This document shows positions 1-7,244 of a stretch of 14,938 nucleotides of DNA, piece by piece (position 1 is the first letter of the stretch; each line of letters opens with the position of its first letter). The DNA is from an uncultured Bacillota bacterium. GTDB lineage: Bacteria > Bacillota > Limnochordia > Limnochordales > ZCTH02-B6. The stretch is taken from contig CALFSR010000050.1 of the NCBI GenBank assembly GCA_937916565.1, positions 1 to 14,938 on the forward strand. The letters run 5' to 3'. The position numbers were made by a program, and so were the translations under genes. The notes beneath the pieces were generated by a model. That model worked only from the letters and a program-made list of their open reading frames with translations. It was not told the DNA's origin and did not search any database.

Positions 1-46
1 ATGGTACTGCCCGGGCAACCGGGTGGGAGAGTAGGTCCGCGCCGGA
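1..46 (+). rRNA. rrf: 5S ribosomal RNA, 3' end (partial)
   Basis: The first bases carry the conserved 3' part of bacterial 5S rRNA: ATGGTACT, a CCCGG/CCGGG-type hairpin, and then TGGGAGAGTAGGTC. The 5' part lies outside the window. The 3' boundary near 46 is placed by eye, just before the AAAAC linker to the tRNA. It marks the end of an rRNA operon running on the + strand. Without the 5' acceptor strand I cannot pair the terminal stem, so the exact end is uncertain. Confidence 0.85.
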
Positions 47-57
47 AAACTTTTTAT

Positions 58-132
58 TCCTCGGTAGCTCAATGGTAGAGCGCCCGGCTGTTAACCGGGT
101 GGTTGCAGGTTCGAGTCCTGCCCGAGGAGCCA
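58..132 (+). tRNA. tRNA-Asn (anticodon GTT)
   Basis: A full cloverleaf can be drawn. The acceptor stem is TCCTCGG (58-64) with CCGAGGA (122-128). The D stem is GCTC/GAGC (67-70 and 78-81). The anticodon stem is CCCGG/CCGGG (83-87 and 95-99) with loop CTGTTAA, giving anticodon GTT at 90-92. The T arm is GCAGG-TTCGAGT-CCTGC (105-121). The discriminator base is G129 and CCA is encoded at 130-132. It sits about 11 bases after the 5S rRNA, so it is probably processed from the same rrn transcript. Confidence 0.97.
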
Positions 133-135
133 AGG

Positions 136-170
136 GCGGCCCGGGGAACATCCCCAGGCCGCTTCGTTTT
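136..170 (+). terminator. Rho-independent terminator of the rrn-tRNA operon
   Basis: Arms 136-147 (GCGGCCCGGGGA) and 151-162 (TCCCCAGGCCGC) pair with one C-A mismatch around an ACA loop and are followed by TTCGTTTT. It begins 3 bases after the tRNA CCA and closes the rrn unit. The right arm is identical to that of the terminator at 4182-4215. Confidence 0.85.
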
Positions 171-375
171 ACGGTCCCGAGAGCATGACCAATCGACCGG
201 TTTGAACCGCCTGCCCTCCTCCCCCTCGCCTGGGGCTTCCAGATGTTGTTGTTGCTCCCATGAGAAGGACACCTTGCCGTTCTAGCGAAGTGCTTTACGG
301 CGCGGGCGAAGCCGCGGGCCCATAGGCTACGCCCGCTGGAGTTTCCAATATTTACTAGCCAAAGGGGGAAAACGC
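171..375 (+). other. Leader region of the TRAP operon with a hairpin
   Basis: This 205-base gap separates the rrn terminator from the TAXI gene and holds no credible ORF. The clearest structure is a hairpin with arms 302-313 (GCGGGCGAAGCC) and 325-336 (GGCTACGCCCGC): 11 of 12 pairs with one internal A-A mismatch and an 11-base loop. No run of T follows directly, so it is not a standard terminator. The Shine-Dalgarno site AAAGGGGG (361-368) lies just ahead of the ATG at 376. I could not identify a convincing -35/-10 pair, although the operon must start in or before this region. Confidence 0.5.
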
Positions 376-1338
376 ATGAAGGGCCACATTCGTACCCGGT
401 TGATGAGCATCGTGCTCGTCGCGTTGCTCATCGCCCTGTCCGCCGCGACGGTGTTCGCCCAGCGGACGCAGTTCATCAGCATTGCTACCGGTGGCACGGC
501 CGGCACGTATTACCCGCTGGGCGGGGCCATGGGCGAGATCTTCAACCAGAACGTGCCGGGCGTGAACGCGAGCGTCCAGGCGACGGGTGCGTCGGTCGCG
601 AACGTCAACATGATGGCGCAGGGCCAGGTCGAGCTTGCCCTGATCCAGAACGACATCGCCTTCTACGCGGCCAACGCGCAGGAGATGTTCCAGAACCGCA
701 TCGGCAACCTTCGGGGTATCGCCACGCTGTATCCGGAAGTGATCCAGCTGGTGGCCCGGGCCGACGCTGGGATCAGCTCCGTGGCTGATCTGCGCGGCAA
801 GCGGGTAGCCGTGGGCGACGCCGGCTCCGGCACCGAGGCAAATGCCCGCCAGATCTTGGCTGCGGCCGGGCTGAGCTACAATGACATCACCGTTCGGTAC
901 TTGTCGTTTGCCGAGGCGTCCAGCAACCTGCGGGACGGCCACATCGAGGCTGCCTTCGTGACGGCCGGCATCCCCACCGCCGCCATCCAGGACATCGCCG
1001 CCCAGCGGGACATCGTCATCGTGCCTATCGGCGCTGATCTTCTGGCGAGCCTGCGGGCCGATTATCCCTTCTACACCGGGGTGACCATCCCCGGCGGCAC
1101 GTACCGGGGCGTGGACGGCGACGTCGACACGGTGGCCGTCAAGGCCATGCTCGCCGTGCGCGCCGATCTCAGCGAGGACCTGGTGTACAACCTGACCAAG
1201 GCGCTGTTCGAGAACTTGGACCGGATGGCCGCCGCTCACGCCGCGGGCCGCCTGATCAGCCTGGACGGCGCCCAGGACGGCATGCCCATCGAGCTGCACC
1301 CCGGCGCCGCCCGGTACTTTGCGGAGGTTGGCCGGTAA
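376..1338 (+). CDS. TAXI family TRAP transporter solute-binding protein
   Basis: This is the extracytoplasmic substrate-binding component of a TRAP transporter, which imports a small organic solute using an ion gradient; the substrate cannot be read from sequence. The 320-residue length fits the family. Residues 1-28 form a signal peptide with a basic start (KGHIRTR), a hydrophobic core and an A-X-A-like end (VFA/QRT). No cysteine follows, so it is not a lipoprotein. The mature N-terminus has the TAXI signature IATGGTAGTYYPLGGAM, followed by the conserved LIQNDIAFYA and the ADLRGKRVAVGDAGSGTE segment. The start is supported by AAAGGGGG seven bases upstream. The DUF1850 gene and fused permease downstream are the usual partners of this family. 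The stop falls eight bases before an upstream TTG in the DUF1850 frame, so the genes are probably cotranscribed. Confidence 0.93.
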   Translation: MKGHIRTRLMSIVLVALLIALSAATVFAQRTQFISIATGGTAGTYYPLGGAMGEIFNQNVPGVNASVQATGASVANVNMMAQGQVELALIQNDIAFYAANAQEMFQNRIGNLRGIATLYPEVIQLVARADAGISSVADLRGKRVAVGDAGSGTEANARQILAAAGLSYNDITVRYLSFAEASSNLRDGHIEAAFVTAGIPTAAIQDIAAQRDIVIVPIGADLLASLRADYPFYTGVTIPGGTYRGVDGDVDTVAVKAMLAVRADLSEDLVYNLTKALFENLDRMAAAHAAGRLISLDGAQDGMPIELHPGAARYFAEVGR

Positions 1339-1385
1339 TCGGCGGGTTGCTGACCGTGGGCCTGCGGCAGGCGGGTGCCACGGCC

Positions 1386-2009
1386 ATGGCTCAATTTAGC
1401 GGCAAGCCGGAATCGATGGGGGAGCCTTTAGGCTCCCCCATCGCGACCTGGCCTTGGGAGCGTTGCCACAAGCCGCGGGCCCGCCGGCTGTGGCCGCTCC
1501 CGATGTTGGTGCTTGCGGCCGTCGCCGCGTTTTTCGCGGCTGGAGCCCGGGCCGCGGAGCCCTCCCAAGACGCTGTGGCGCTGTGCGTGCAGGTGCTGGA
1601 CGCCGGCGATCCGGCGGGACCGGCGCTGTTGCAGGTGCCCCTGGCAGACCGCAAGACGCGGTTTGGTATCGTCTTCCGGCATTCGGTGGAGCGCAGCCCC
1701 GTGTTCGAGTGGTTCGTGCCGGCCGAGCCCGTCACGGACGGGCTTGTTTTGGTGGCTACCGAGTACGAGTCTTTCGGGGCGGGACTGCCGACGGAAGCCC
1801 CGCCCGGTGCCCGGTTTCACCGCGAGGACGACCGCTTTATCATCGACGGCCTCGCAGTCACGGTGTCGCAGCTCGCACTCCGGCCGATGCCGTGGACGGA
1901 GCACCGGCTCCTTGTGGAAGGAATGGCGTATGATTTAAGCGGGCTGGCCGCTCCGGGCATGCCCCTGTTGGTCCGGGTCGTGCCGGCGGAGCCGTGCATG
2001 GGACATTGA
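1386..2009 (+). CDS. DUF1850 domain protein of the TAXI-TRAP operon
   Basis: This small exported protein belongs to DUF1850, a family commonly encoded between TAXI binding proteins and fused TRAP permeases; its biochemical role is unknown. From ATG 1386 it has 207 residues: a long n-region (1-35), a hydrophobic segment LPMLVLAAVAAFFAAG (38-53) ending near ARA/AEP, then the recognisable core FRHSVERSPVFEWF (97-110) and YESFGAGLPTE (127-137). I chose ATG 1386 because AGGCGGGTG (1369-1377) lies eight bases upstream. TTG 1347, ATG 1416 and ATG 1503 are also in frame and open. ATG 1416 lies inside the stem of a perfect palindrome and ATG 1503 would leave no charged n-region. The palindrome at 1414-1443 encodes residues 10-20 of this protein if the chosen start is right. 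Confidence 0.8.
   Translation: MAQFSGKPESMGEPLGSPIATWPWERCHKPRARRLWPLPMLVLAAVAAFFAAGARAAEPSQDAVALCVQVLDAGDPAGPALLQVPLADRKTRFGIVFRHSVERSPVFEWFVPAEPVTDGLVLVATEYESFGAGLPTEAPPGARFHREDDRFIIDGLAVTVSQLALRPMPWTEHRLLVEGMAYDLSGLAAPGMPLLVRVVPAEPCMGH
1414..1443. repeat. Perfect 13-bp palindrome with TTTA loop
   Basis: Arms CGATGGGGGAGCC (1414-1426) and GGCTCCCCCATCG (1431-1443) are perfect reverse complements around TTTA. The element is 30 bases long, a multiple of three. It lies in the stretch between the TAXI stop and the DUF1850 signal-peptide core. No T run follows on either strand, so it is not a normal terminator. It could act as an mRNA 3'-end stabiliser for the binding-protein transcript or be a small dispersed palindromic element. 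Confidence 0.75.
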
Positions 2010-2066
2010 CGAACCCGGCCGCGTTGAACCGAGAACGTTAGGACTGACGAGAAGGAGGCGCCGCCG

Positions 2067-4115
2067 TTGACCACTCGCAAACCATCCGCGGGCGGGAAAG
2101 GCGACCCGCACGAGGACACACCGCTCGCCCGGGGCAACGGTGGGGACGGTTCGTTGCCGCCGTCGGACACTGCTGAGCAAGAGTTCGACATTGACGAGGT
2201 ATTGGCCCAGTACGACCGGGAGTCGGCGTTTCGCCGACTGGCCGGCGTGGCGGGGCGACTCATCGCCGTCGCCTTGATCGCCTTTTCCGCCTTCCAGCTG
2301 TACACGGCTGCCTTCGGTGTGCTGGATGCCCGGGTGCAGCGCGCCATCCACCTGGCCTTTGGCATGAGCCTTGTCTTCTTGCTCTACCCGGCAAGGAGCC
2401 GTGGGTCCCGGAAGTCGCTCCCGTGGTACGACGTGGTGCTCGGAATCTTGGCCGCCCTGGTGCCGCTGTACTTGGTCGTGTTCTACCAGGACATTGTCAT
2501 GCGGGCCGGCCTGCCGACCACCATGGACATCATCGTCGCTACGATTGCCGTGCTGCTGGTGCTCGAAGGAGCCCGCCGGGTCGTGGGTACGCCCATCGTC
2601 GTCATCGCGATCCTGTTCCTCGTGTACGCCTACGTCGGGCCGTACTTGCCCGGCTTTCTGGCGCACCGCGGGTACTCCTTCACGCAGATCGCCAACCACA
2701 TGTATTACACCACTGAGGGCATCTTTGGCATCCCGCTGGGCGTGTCGTCCACGTTCATCTTCCTGTTCATCCTGTTCGGCGCGTTCCTGGAGAAGACCGG
2801 GATTGGCCGTTTCTTCATCGACCTTGCCAACGCCGTCGCCGGCTTTGCCTCGGGCGGACCGGCCAAGGTCGCGGTCATCACCAGCGCCCTCGAGGGGACC
2901 ATTTCCGGCAGTTCGGTGGCGAACACGGTGGGATCCGGCAGCTTCACCATCCCGATGATGAAACGCCTTGGGTACCGGCCGGAGTTCGCCGCCGCCGTGG
3001 AAGCCGCGGCGTCGACGGGCGGCCAGATCATGCCGCCGATCATGGGGGCTGCCGCGTTTTTGATGGCGGAGTTTACCGGCGTACCCTACATCGAAATCGC
3101 CAAGGCGGCGATCATTCCGGCGCTCCTGTACTTTACGGGGATTTTCATCGCCGTGCACTATGAGGCGAAGAGGCTCGGGCTCAAAGGCATCCCCCGGACC
3201 CAGCTGCCTAGCCTCTGGTCGGTCGTCAAAGCCCGCGGGCACCTTGTGGTGCCGCTCCTCGGGATTATCTACCTCTTGATGGAAGGCAACACGCCCATGA
3301 AGGCGGCCTTCTACGGCATCCTCCTGGCCATCGGCGCAGCCATGATCCACCCCTCAACCCGCATGAGCCTAAGGGACATTATCGAGGGGCTCGAGAACGG
3401 CGCCCGCTCGGCGCTGGGGATCGTGATGGCCACGGCCTGCGCCGGGATCATTATCGGGGTCATCACGTTGACCGGCCTAGGCCTCAAGCTTGCCAGCGGG
3501 CTTGTAGCGCTGGCCCAGGGCCAGCTCTTGCTGACCCTCATGTTTACCATGCTCGCTTCGCTCGTCTTGGGAATGGGCTCGCCGACGACGGCCAACTACG
3601 TCATCACGTCCACCATCGCGGCGCCGGCCCTGCTGCAGCTGGGCGTACCGGTGCTGGTCGCCCACATGTTCGTGTTCTACTTTGGGATCGTGGCCGATAT
3701 CACGCCCCCGGTGGCGCTCGCGGCGTACGCCGGGTCCGGCATTGCAGGCAGCAACCCGATCAAGACGGGTGTAAGTGCGAGCCGTTTGGCCATCGCCGCG
3801 TTCTTGATCCCCTACATCTTCGCGTACAACCCGTCCATGCTGCTCATCGGCGCTACGCCTGGACTCATCGCCCTCATGGCGGTCACGTCGGTGCTGGGCA
3901 TGTTCGGCGTGGCGGTGGCGGCGGGTGGGTTCTACCGGGCGCCGCTGAACATCTTTGAGCGGTTGCTCTTTTTCGTGGGCGGCGTGCTGATGATCGATCC
4001 GGGGCTGACGACGGACCTGGTGGGCCTGGTGCTGCTGGCCGCCGGCGTCGCGTCGCAACTGGTCCGGTTGCGCCGGCAGCCCGGGGAGCCTGCGGGGCTC
4101 TCCGCCCAAGACTGA
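2067..4115 (+). CDS. Fused TRAP transporter permease (4TM/12TM, DctQM-type)
   Basis: This is the membrane component of the TAXI-TRAP transporter, in which the small DctQ-like and large DctM-like subunits are one polypeptide. The 682-residue length suits the fused family. Residues 1-58 are hydrophilic and cytoplasmic (DIDEVLAQYDRE before the first helix). About four helices follow (roughly 61-190), then the DctM domain. Its hallmark stretch covers residues 270-339: TSALEGTISGSSVANTVGSG, then AAAVEAAASTGGQIMPPIMG. A second repeat-like core, MGSPTTANYVI and ADITPPVALAAYAGSGIAGS, lies near residues 505-565. The TTG start is fixed by the strong GAAGGAGG (2050-2057) upstream; no better start with a ribosome site is seen. 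The gap of 57 bases after DUF1850 suggests a shared transcript, which ends at the terminator at 4182-4215. Confidence 0.95.
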   Translation: MTTRKPSAGGKGDPHEDTPLARGNGGDGSLPPSDTAEQEFDIDEVLAQYDRESAFRRLAGVAGRLIAVALIAFSAFQLYTAAFGVLDARVQRAIHLAFGMSLVFLLYPARSRGSRKSLPWYDVVLGILAALVPLYLVVFYQDIVMRAGLPTTMDIIVATIAVLLVLEGARRVVGTPIVVIAILFLVYAYVGPYLPGFLAHRGYSFTQIANHMYYTTEGIFGIPLGVSSTFIFLFILFGAFLEKTGIGRFFIDLANAVAGFASGGPAKVAVITSALEGTISGSSVANTVGSGSFTIPMMKRLGYRPEFAAAVEAAASTGGQIMPPIMGAAAFLMAEFTGVPYIEIAKAAIIPALLYFTGIFIAVHYEAKRLGLKGIPRTQLPSLWSVVKARGHLVVPLLGIIYLLMEGNTPMKAAFYGILLAIGAAMIHPSTRMSLRDIIEGLENGARSALGIVMATACAGIIIGVITLTGLGLKLASGLVALAQGQLLLTLMFTMLASLVLGMGSPTTANYVITSTIAAPALLQLGVPVLVAHMFVFYFGIVADITPPVALAAYAGSGIAGSNPIKTGVSASRLAIAAFLIPYIFAYNPSMLLIGATPGLIALMAVTSVLGMFGVAVAAGGFYRAPLNIFERLLFFVGGVLMIDPGLTTDLVGLVLLAAGVASQLVRLRRQPGEPAGLSAQD

Positions 4116-4181
4116 CCTGCCTGTTGGGTTCAGGCGCCGGGTAGGGGGGGCTAACCCCTCGATAACCGGCACGGTTTCACG

Positions 4182-4215
4182 GCGGCCTGGGGACAACTCC
4201 CCAGGCCGCTTTTTT
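4182..4215 (+). terminator. Strong Rho-independent terminator of the TRAP operon
   Basis: A perfect 12-bp stem, GCGGCCTGGGGA (4182-4193) with TCCCCAGGCCGC (4198-4209), closes a CAAC loop and is followed by six T. It lies 67 bases after the permease stop. Apart from one base in the left arm, both arms match the rrn terminator at 136-170. Confidence 0.95.
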
Positions 4216-4432
4216 GTTGCCTGCCTTGTTCCCGGAGCGGTGCACGTTTCTTGCCAGGTGACGGATTTTCTCCCAAGCCTCCTTGACAGCGGCTGTCTGT
4301 AGCAGTACCTTGTATCATGGAGTAGGTAACCCTAATACAGGAAATATCAGTACACTACAGACGGGACAACGGATCATCTGATCACACCAGCGCGGCTATC
4401 CACAAAGGAGCCGGGCGGAACCGGGGTGCGGC
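4216..4432 (+). promoter_or_regulatory. Promoter/operator region of the siderophore-uptake operon
   Basis: This is the only long gap ahead of the importer operon. It contains a perfect -35 consensus TTGACA at 4283-4288. At 17-base spacing the -10 candidate is TACCTT (4306-4311), which is weak. A weaker alternative pair is TTGTAT (4310-4315) and TAATAC (4333-4338). Around these lie an imperfect inverted repeat, GTCTGTAGCAGTAC (4295-4308) against GTACACTACAGAC (4350-4362), a nested TAGG-TAAC-CCTA dyad (4323-4334), and a small palindrome GATCA-TC-TGATC (4372-4383). Iron-uptake operons are usually repressed by Fur- or DtxR-type metalloregulators, so an operator here is plausible, but none of the repeats is a clear Fur or DtxR consensus. 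Confidence 0.5.
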
Positions 4433-5389
4433 ATGGGCAAGGCATGGTTGTTGGCAGCAACAGTGGTGTTGGCAGTGGCGTCGCTCTTCAGCGGCGTCAC
4501 GCCGCTCACCCCGGCGGACGTGCTGAAGGGACTCAGCGATGTCCAGGTGCGGGTGCTGGTTCTGAGCCGGATTCCCCGCCTTATGAGCATCTTGCTGGCG
4601 GGCATGAGCATGAGCGTCTGCGGGCTTATCATGCAGCGCCTGGCCCAAAACCGCTTCGTGTCTCCGACCACAGCCGGCACGCTGGACGCCACCCGGCTCG
4701 GCATCCTCGTCTCCATGCTCTTCTTTGGCGCCGCCCCGCCGCTGGTGCGGATGCTGGTGGCCTTTTCCTTCGCTTGGCTCGCTACGTGGGCGTTCATGCG
4801 GATGCTCGAGCGGATTAAGCTCCGGGATCCTGTCTTCATCCCGCTGGCGGGCATGATGTACGGCAGCATCATCGGCTCGGCCGCCACCTACGTGGCTGTC
4901 CAGTACGACCTGGTGCAAAACGTATCCTCATGGCTCCTGGGCGATTTCTCCCTCATGATGCGCGGCCGGTATGAGCTCCTGTACGCGGTCGTCCCGGCCC
5001 TGGTGCTGGCTTATCTCTACGCCAACCAGTTCACCATCGCCGGGATGGGGGAGGATGTCGCCACCAATCTGGGCTTGAGCTACCGGGCCGTGGTCAATCT
5101 GGGGCTTGGGATCGTGGCGGCCACCACGGCCGTCGTGGTGGTGACCGTCGGGACGTTGCCCTTCCTGGGGCTGCTCGTGCCCAACTTGGTTTCCATCCTC
5201 TGGGGCGACAACCTGCGGCGCCACCTGCCGGTGACGGTGCTCCTGGGCGCCGTCGTCACGCTGGCCTGCGACCTGCTGGGGCGCTGGCTCATCTTCCCGT
5301 ACGAGATCCCCATTAACGTCACCCTGGGCGTTTTGGGGAGCGTCATGTTCCTGTTCTTGATCGTGAGGAGGACGGCCTATGCAGGCTGA
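4433..5389 (+). CDS. yclN: FecCD-family siderophore ABC permease, YclN/CeuB-like
   Basis: This is one of two membrane subunits that form the channel of an iron-siderophore ABC importer. The 318 residues, nearly all hydrophobic helices, fit the FecCD family. Recognisable segments are LSRIPRLMSILLAGMSMSVCGLIMQRLAQNRF near residues 44-75, the SSWLLGDFS segment near 165, and the GTLPFLGLLVPNLVSI block near 238-255, which in this family lies beside the ATPase-contacting loop. The ATG at 4433 has only a weak GGGG upstream; AAAGGAG (4404-4410) is too far away, and no earlier in-frame start is open. It overlaps the next permease by 11 bases. The symbol reflects the yclNOPQ-like gene order and the strong YclP/YclQ resemblance of the downstream genes; CeuB is the equivalent name. 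Confidence 0.88.
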   Translation: MGKAWLLAATVVLAVASLFSGVTPLTPADVLKGLSDVQVRVLVLSRIPRLMSILLAGMSMSVCGLIMQRLAQNRFVSPTTAGTLDATRLGILVSMLFFGAAPPLVRMLVAFSFAWLATWAFMRMLERIKLRDPVFIPLAGMMYGSIIGSAATYVAVQYDLVQNVSSWLLGDFSLMMRGRYELLYAVVPALVLAYLYANQFTIAGMGEDVATNLGLSYRAVVNLGLGIVAATTAVVVVTVGTLPFLGLLVPNLVSILWGDNLRRHLPVTVLLGAVVTLACDLLGRWLIFPYEIPINVTLGVLGSVMFLFLIVRRTAYAG

Positions 5390-6365
5390 GGCGGCGGTTC
5401 CGGCCAGCGTCCGCCGACCGGTGGTCCTGCCCATTGTGGGGCTTGCCATCGCGGCGGCGGTGCTGATTGCGCTCTTCATGGTCATCAACGCCGCCGGCCT
5501 GTGGGGCTATGTGCTCCCCCGGCGGGCGGTGCGCGTGGGCGCCATGGCCTTGTCGGGCATCGTCATCGGCGTGTCCACCGTGATCTTCCAGTCGATCACC
5601 GCAAACCGCATCCTGACGCCAGGCGTCATGGGGCTGGACCGGCTGTACGTCCTGATCCAGTCCGCGCTCATCTACGTCCTCGGCTCGGCACACCCGTGGG
5701 TCAGCAACCTGCGCACCAATTTCCTGCTATGCACCGCAGCGATGGCTTTGTTCGCCGTGGCGCTGCACCGCCTGTTCCTTGACGGCAAGCGCACCAACAT
5801 CTACGTGATGCTGCTCATCGGGGTCTTGGCCGGTACGCTGTTTGACAGCCTCGCGTCTTTCCTCGTGGTGCTCATCGATCCCAACGAGTTTCTCATCATC
5901 CAGAGCCGTATGTTCGCGAGCTTCAACCGCGTCACCGTGGGGCTTTTGTGGCCGGCCGCGCTGATGAGCCTGGCCGTCCTGGCGTGGGCGGCGCCGGCTT
6001 TGCGGTATTTGGACGTGCTAGCCTTGGGCCGCGACCACGCGGTGAGCCTCGGGGTCGACTACCCGTGGGCGGTGCGCCGCCTGCTCATCGCGGTGTTCCT
6101 GCTGGTGGCCGTCTCCACGGCCTTGGTGGGACCCATCACGTTTCTTGGCCTGATCGTCGCCAATCTGGCTTACGAGCTTTTGGACACGTATCGCCGGGGG
6201 CCGTTGATGGCGGCGTCGGCTCTCGGCGGCGTCATCGCCCTGGTGGGCGGGCAGCTCGTCCTTGAGCACCTGCTGGTGTTTTCGGTGCCCCTGCCGGTGC
6301 TCATCAACTTTGCCGGGGGCATGTTGTTCATGTACCTCTTGCTGAAGGAGCGATCGGCATGGTAG
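5379..6365 (+). CDS. yclO: FecCD-family siderophore ABC permease, YclO/CeuC-like
   Basis: The second membrane subunit of the importer has 328 residues. After a short polar N-terminus it shows helices near 18-38, then RRAVRVGAMALSGIVIGVST (47-66), which matches the conserved RxPR/GxxLAxxG region of FecCD proteins in modified form. It has IQSRMFASFNR in the middle and LALGRDHAVSLGVDYPWAVR before the last helices, as in YclO. PITFLGLIVANLAYELL is the counterpart of the conserved GPIxFVGLxxPH block, with the usual PH changed to AN. The ATG lies inside the end of yclN with GAGGAGG (5365-5371) eight bases upstream, and the stop overlaps yclP by seven bases, so translation is probably coupled. Confidence 0.88.
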   Translation: MQAEAAVPASVRRPVVLPIVGLAIAAAVLIALFMVINAAGLWGYVLPRRAVRVGAMALSGIVIGVSTVIFQSITANRILTPGVMGLDRLYVLIQSALIYVLGSAHPWVSNLRTNFLLCTAAMALFAVALHRLFLDGKRTNIYVMLLIGVLAGTLFDSLASFLVVLIDPNEFLIIQSRMFASFNRVTVGLLWPAALMSLAVLAWAAPALRYLDVLALGRDHAVSLGVDYPWAVRRLLIAVFLLVAVSTALVGPITFLGLIVANLAYELLDTYRRGPLMAASALGGVIALVGGQLVLEHLLVFSVPLPVLINFAGGMLFMYLLLKERSAW

Positions 6366-7180
6366 AGGCGCACGCGATTGTCAAGCGCTACGGCCCGAAG
6401 ACGGTGCTGGACCAGGTGTCGGTGGCGGTGCAGCCCGGGCAACTGACGTCCTTCATCGGGCCCAACGGTGCCGGCAAGAGCACGCTCTTGTCCATCATGA
6501 CCCGGCTCGTGCCCGCGGACAGCGGCGAGGTGCGGCTGGACGGGCGGCCCTTGTCCCGCTACGACAGCCGGGAGCTGGCCCGGCGCATTTCCGTCCTGCG
6601 CCAGTTCAACCACGTGCCGATGCGGCTCACCGTGCGGGAACTGGTCAGCTTCGGCCGGTTTCCCTACTCCCAGGGGCGCCTCACCAAGGCCGACGAAGCG
6701 GCGGTGGAGCGGGCCCTGGCTGCCATGGAGCTCGAGGACATTCAGCACAAGCTGCTGGACCAGCTGAGCGGCGGCCAGCGGCAGCGGGCGTTTATCGCCA
6801 TGGTCATCGCGCAGGAGACCGACTACGTCTTCCTGGACGAGCCGCTCAACAACGTGGACATGAAGCACGCCGTCCAGGTGATGAAGCTTTTGCGCCGCCT
6901 GGTCGAGGAGGAAGGGCGGTCCGTGGTGGTCGTCATGCACGACGTCAACCTCGCGGCCTATTACTCCGACCGGGTGGTGGCCTTGAAGGAGGGATGCGTG
7001 GCGTTCGACGGTCCGGCCCGGGACGTGATGGAGCCGGCCACGCTCAAGGACGTGTTCGATATCGAAGTCGCCGTCGGCGAGGTTCACTCTTGCCGGGTGT
7101 GCGTTTATTTTGCCGAAGCCGCGCAGCTCTTAGCCAACGGGCGCGCGGCGCAGGACGTCGTCGTGCCGGGGCTCCGTTAG
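6359..7180 (+). CDS. yclP: Siderophore ABC transporter ATP-binding protein, YclP/CeuD-like
   Basis: This cytoplasmic ATPase drives the importer. All nucleotide-binding motifs are present: Walker A GPNGAGKST (34-42), Q-loop Q82, signature LSGGQ (136-140), Walker B YVFLDEP (156-162) and the switch histidine H194. The stretch LTVRELVSFGRFPYSQGRLT (90-109) and the block LSGGQRQRAFIAMVIAQETD are very close to what I recall of Bacillus subtilis YclP, the ATPase of a petrobactin importer. At 273 residues it is about 20 longer than YclP, the excess being an alanine-rich C-terminal tail after VYF. AAGGAG sits upstream and the ATG overlaps the yclO stop by seven bases. Confidence 0.95.
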   Translation: MVEAHAIVKRYGPKTVLDQVSVAVQPGQLTSFIGPNGAGKSTLLSIMTRLVPADSGEVRLDGRPLSRYDSRELARRISVLRQFNHVPMRLTVRELVSFGRFPYSQGRLTKADEAAVERALAAMELEDIQHKLLDQLSGGQRQRAFIAMVIAQETDYVFLDEPLNNVDMKHAVQVMKLLRRLVEEEGRSVVVVMHDVNLAAYYSDRVVALKEGCVAFDGPARDVMEPATLKDVFDIEVAVGEVHSCRVCVYFAEAAQLLANGRAAQDVVVPGLR

Positions 7181-7244
7181 GCAACGGCGCTTCCGGCGGA
7201 GCAAGCCTGGGCAAGACAGGAAACAGGGACAGGAGGCGAAACAC

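Noticed and set aside
103..285. Small + strand frame running through the tRNA and terminator
   Set aside because: Its start codon lies in the T arm of tRNA-Asn and it passes through the terminator, so it cannot be a normal gene.
355..1299. Long open frame on the minus strand opposite the TAXI gene
   Set aside because: It is rich in H, R, G, D and Q as expected from antisense of a GC-rich gene, has no domain or ribosome site, and the + strand protein is clearly real.
1935..3350. 471-codon minus-strand open frame opposite the TRAP permease
   Set aside because: Length comes from low stop-codon frequency at high GC. The translation is low in complexity and resembles no family, while the + strand encodes a well-known permease.
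4313..4318. TATCAT as the -10 partner of TTGACA at 4283
   Set aside because: The spacer would be 24 bases, far outside the usual 16-19.
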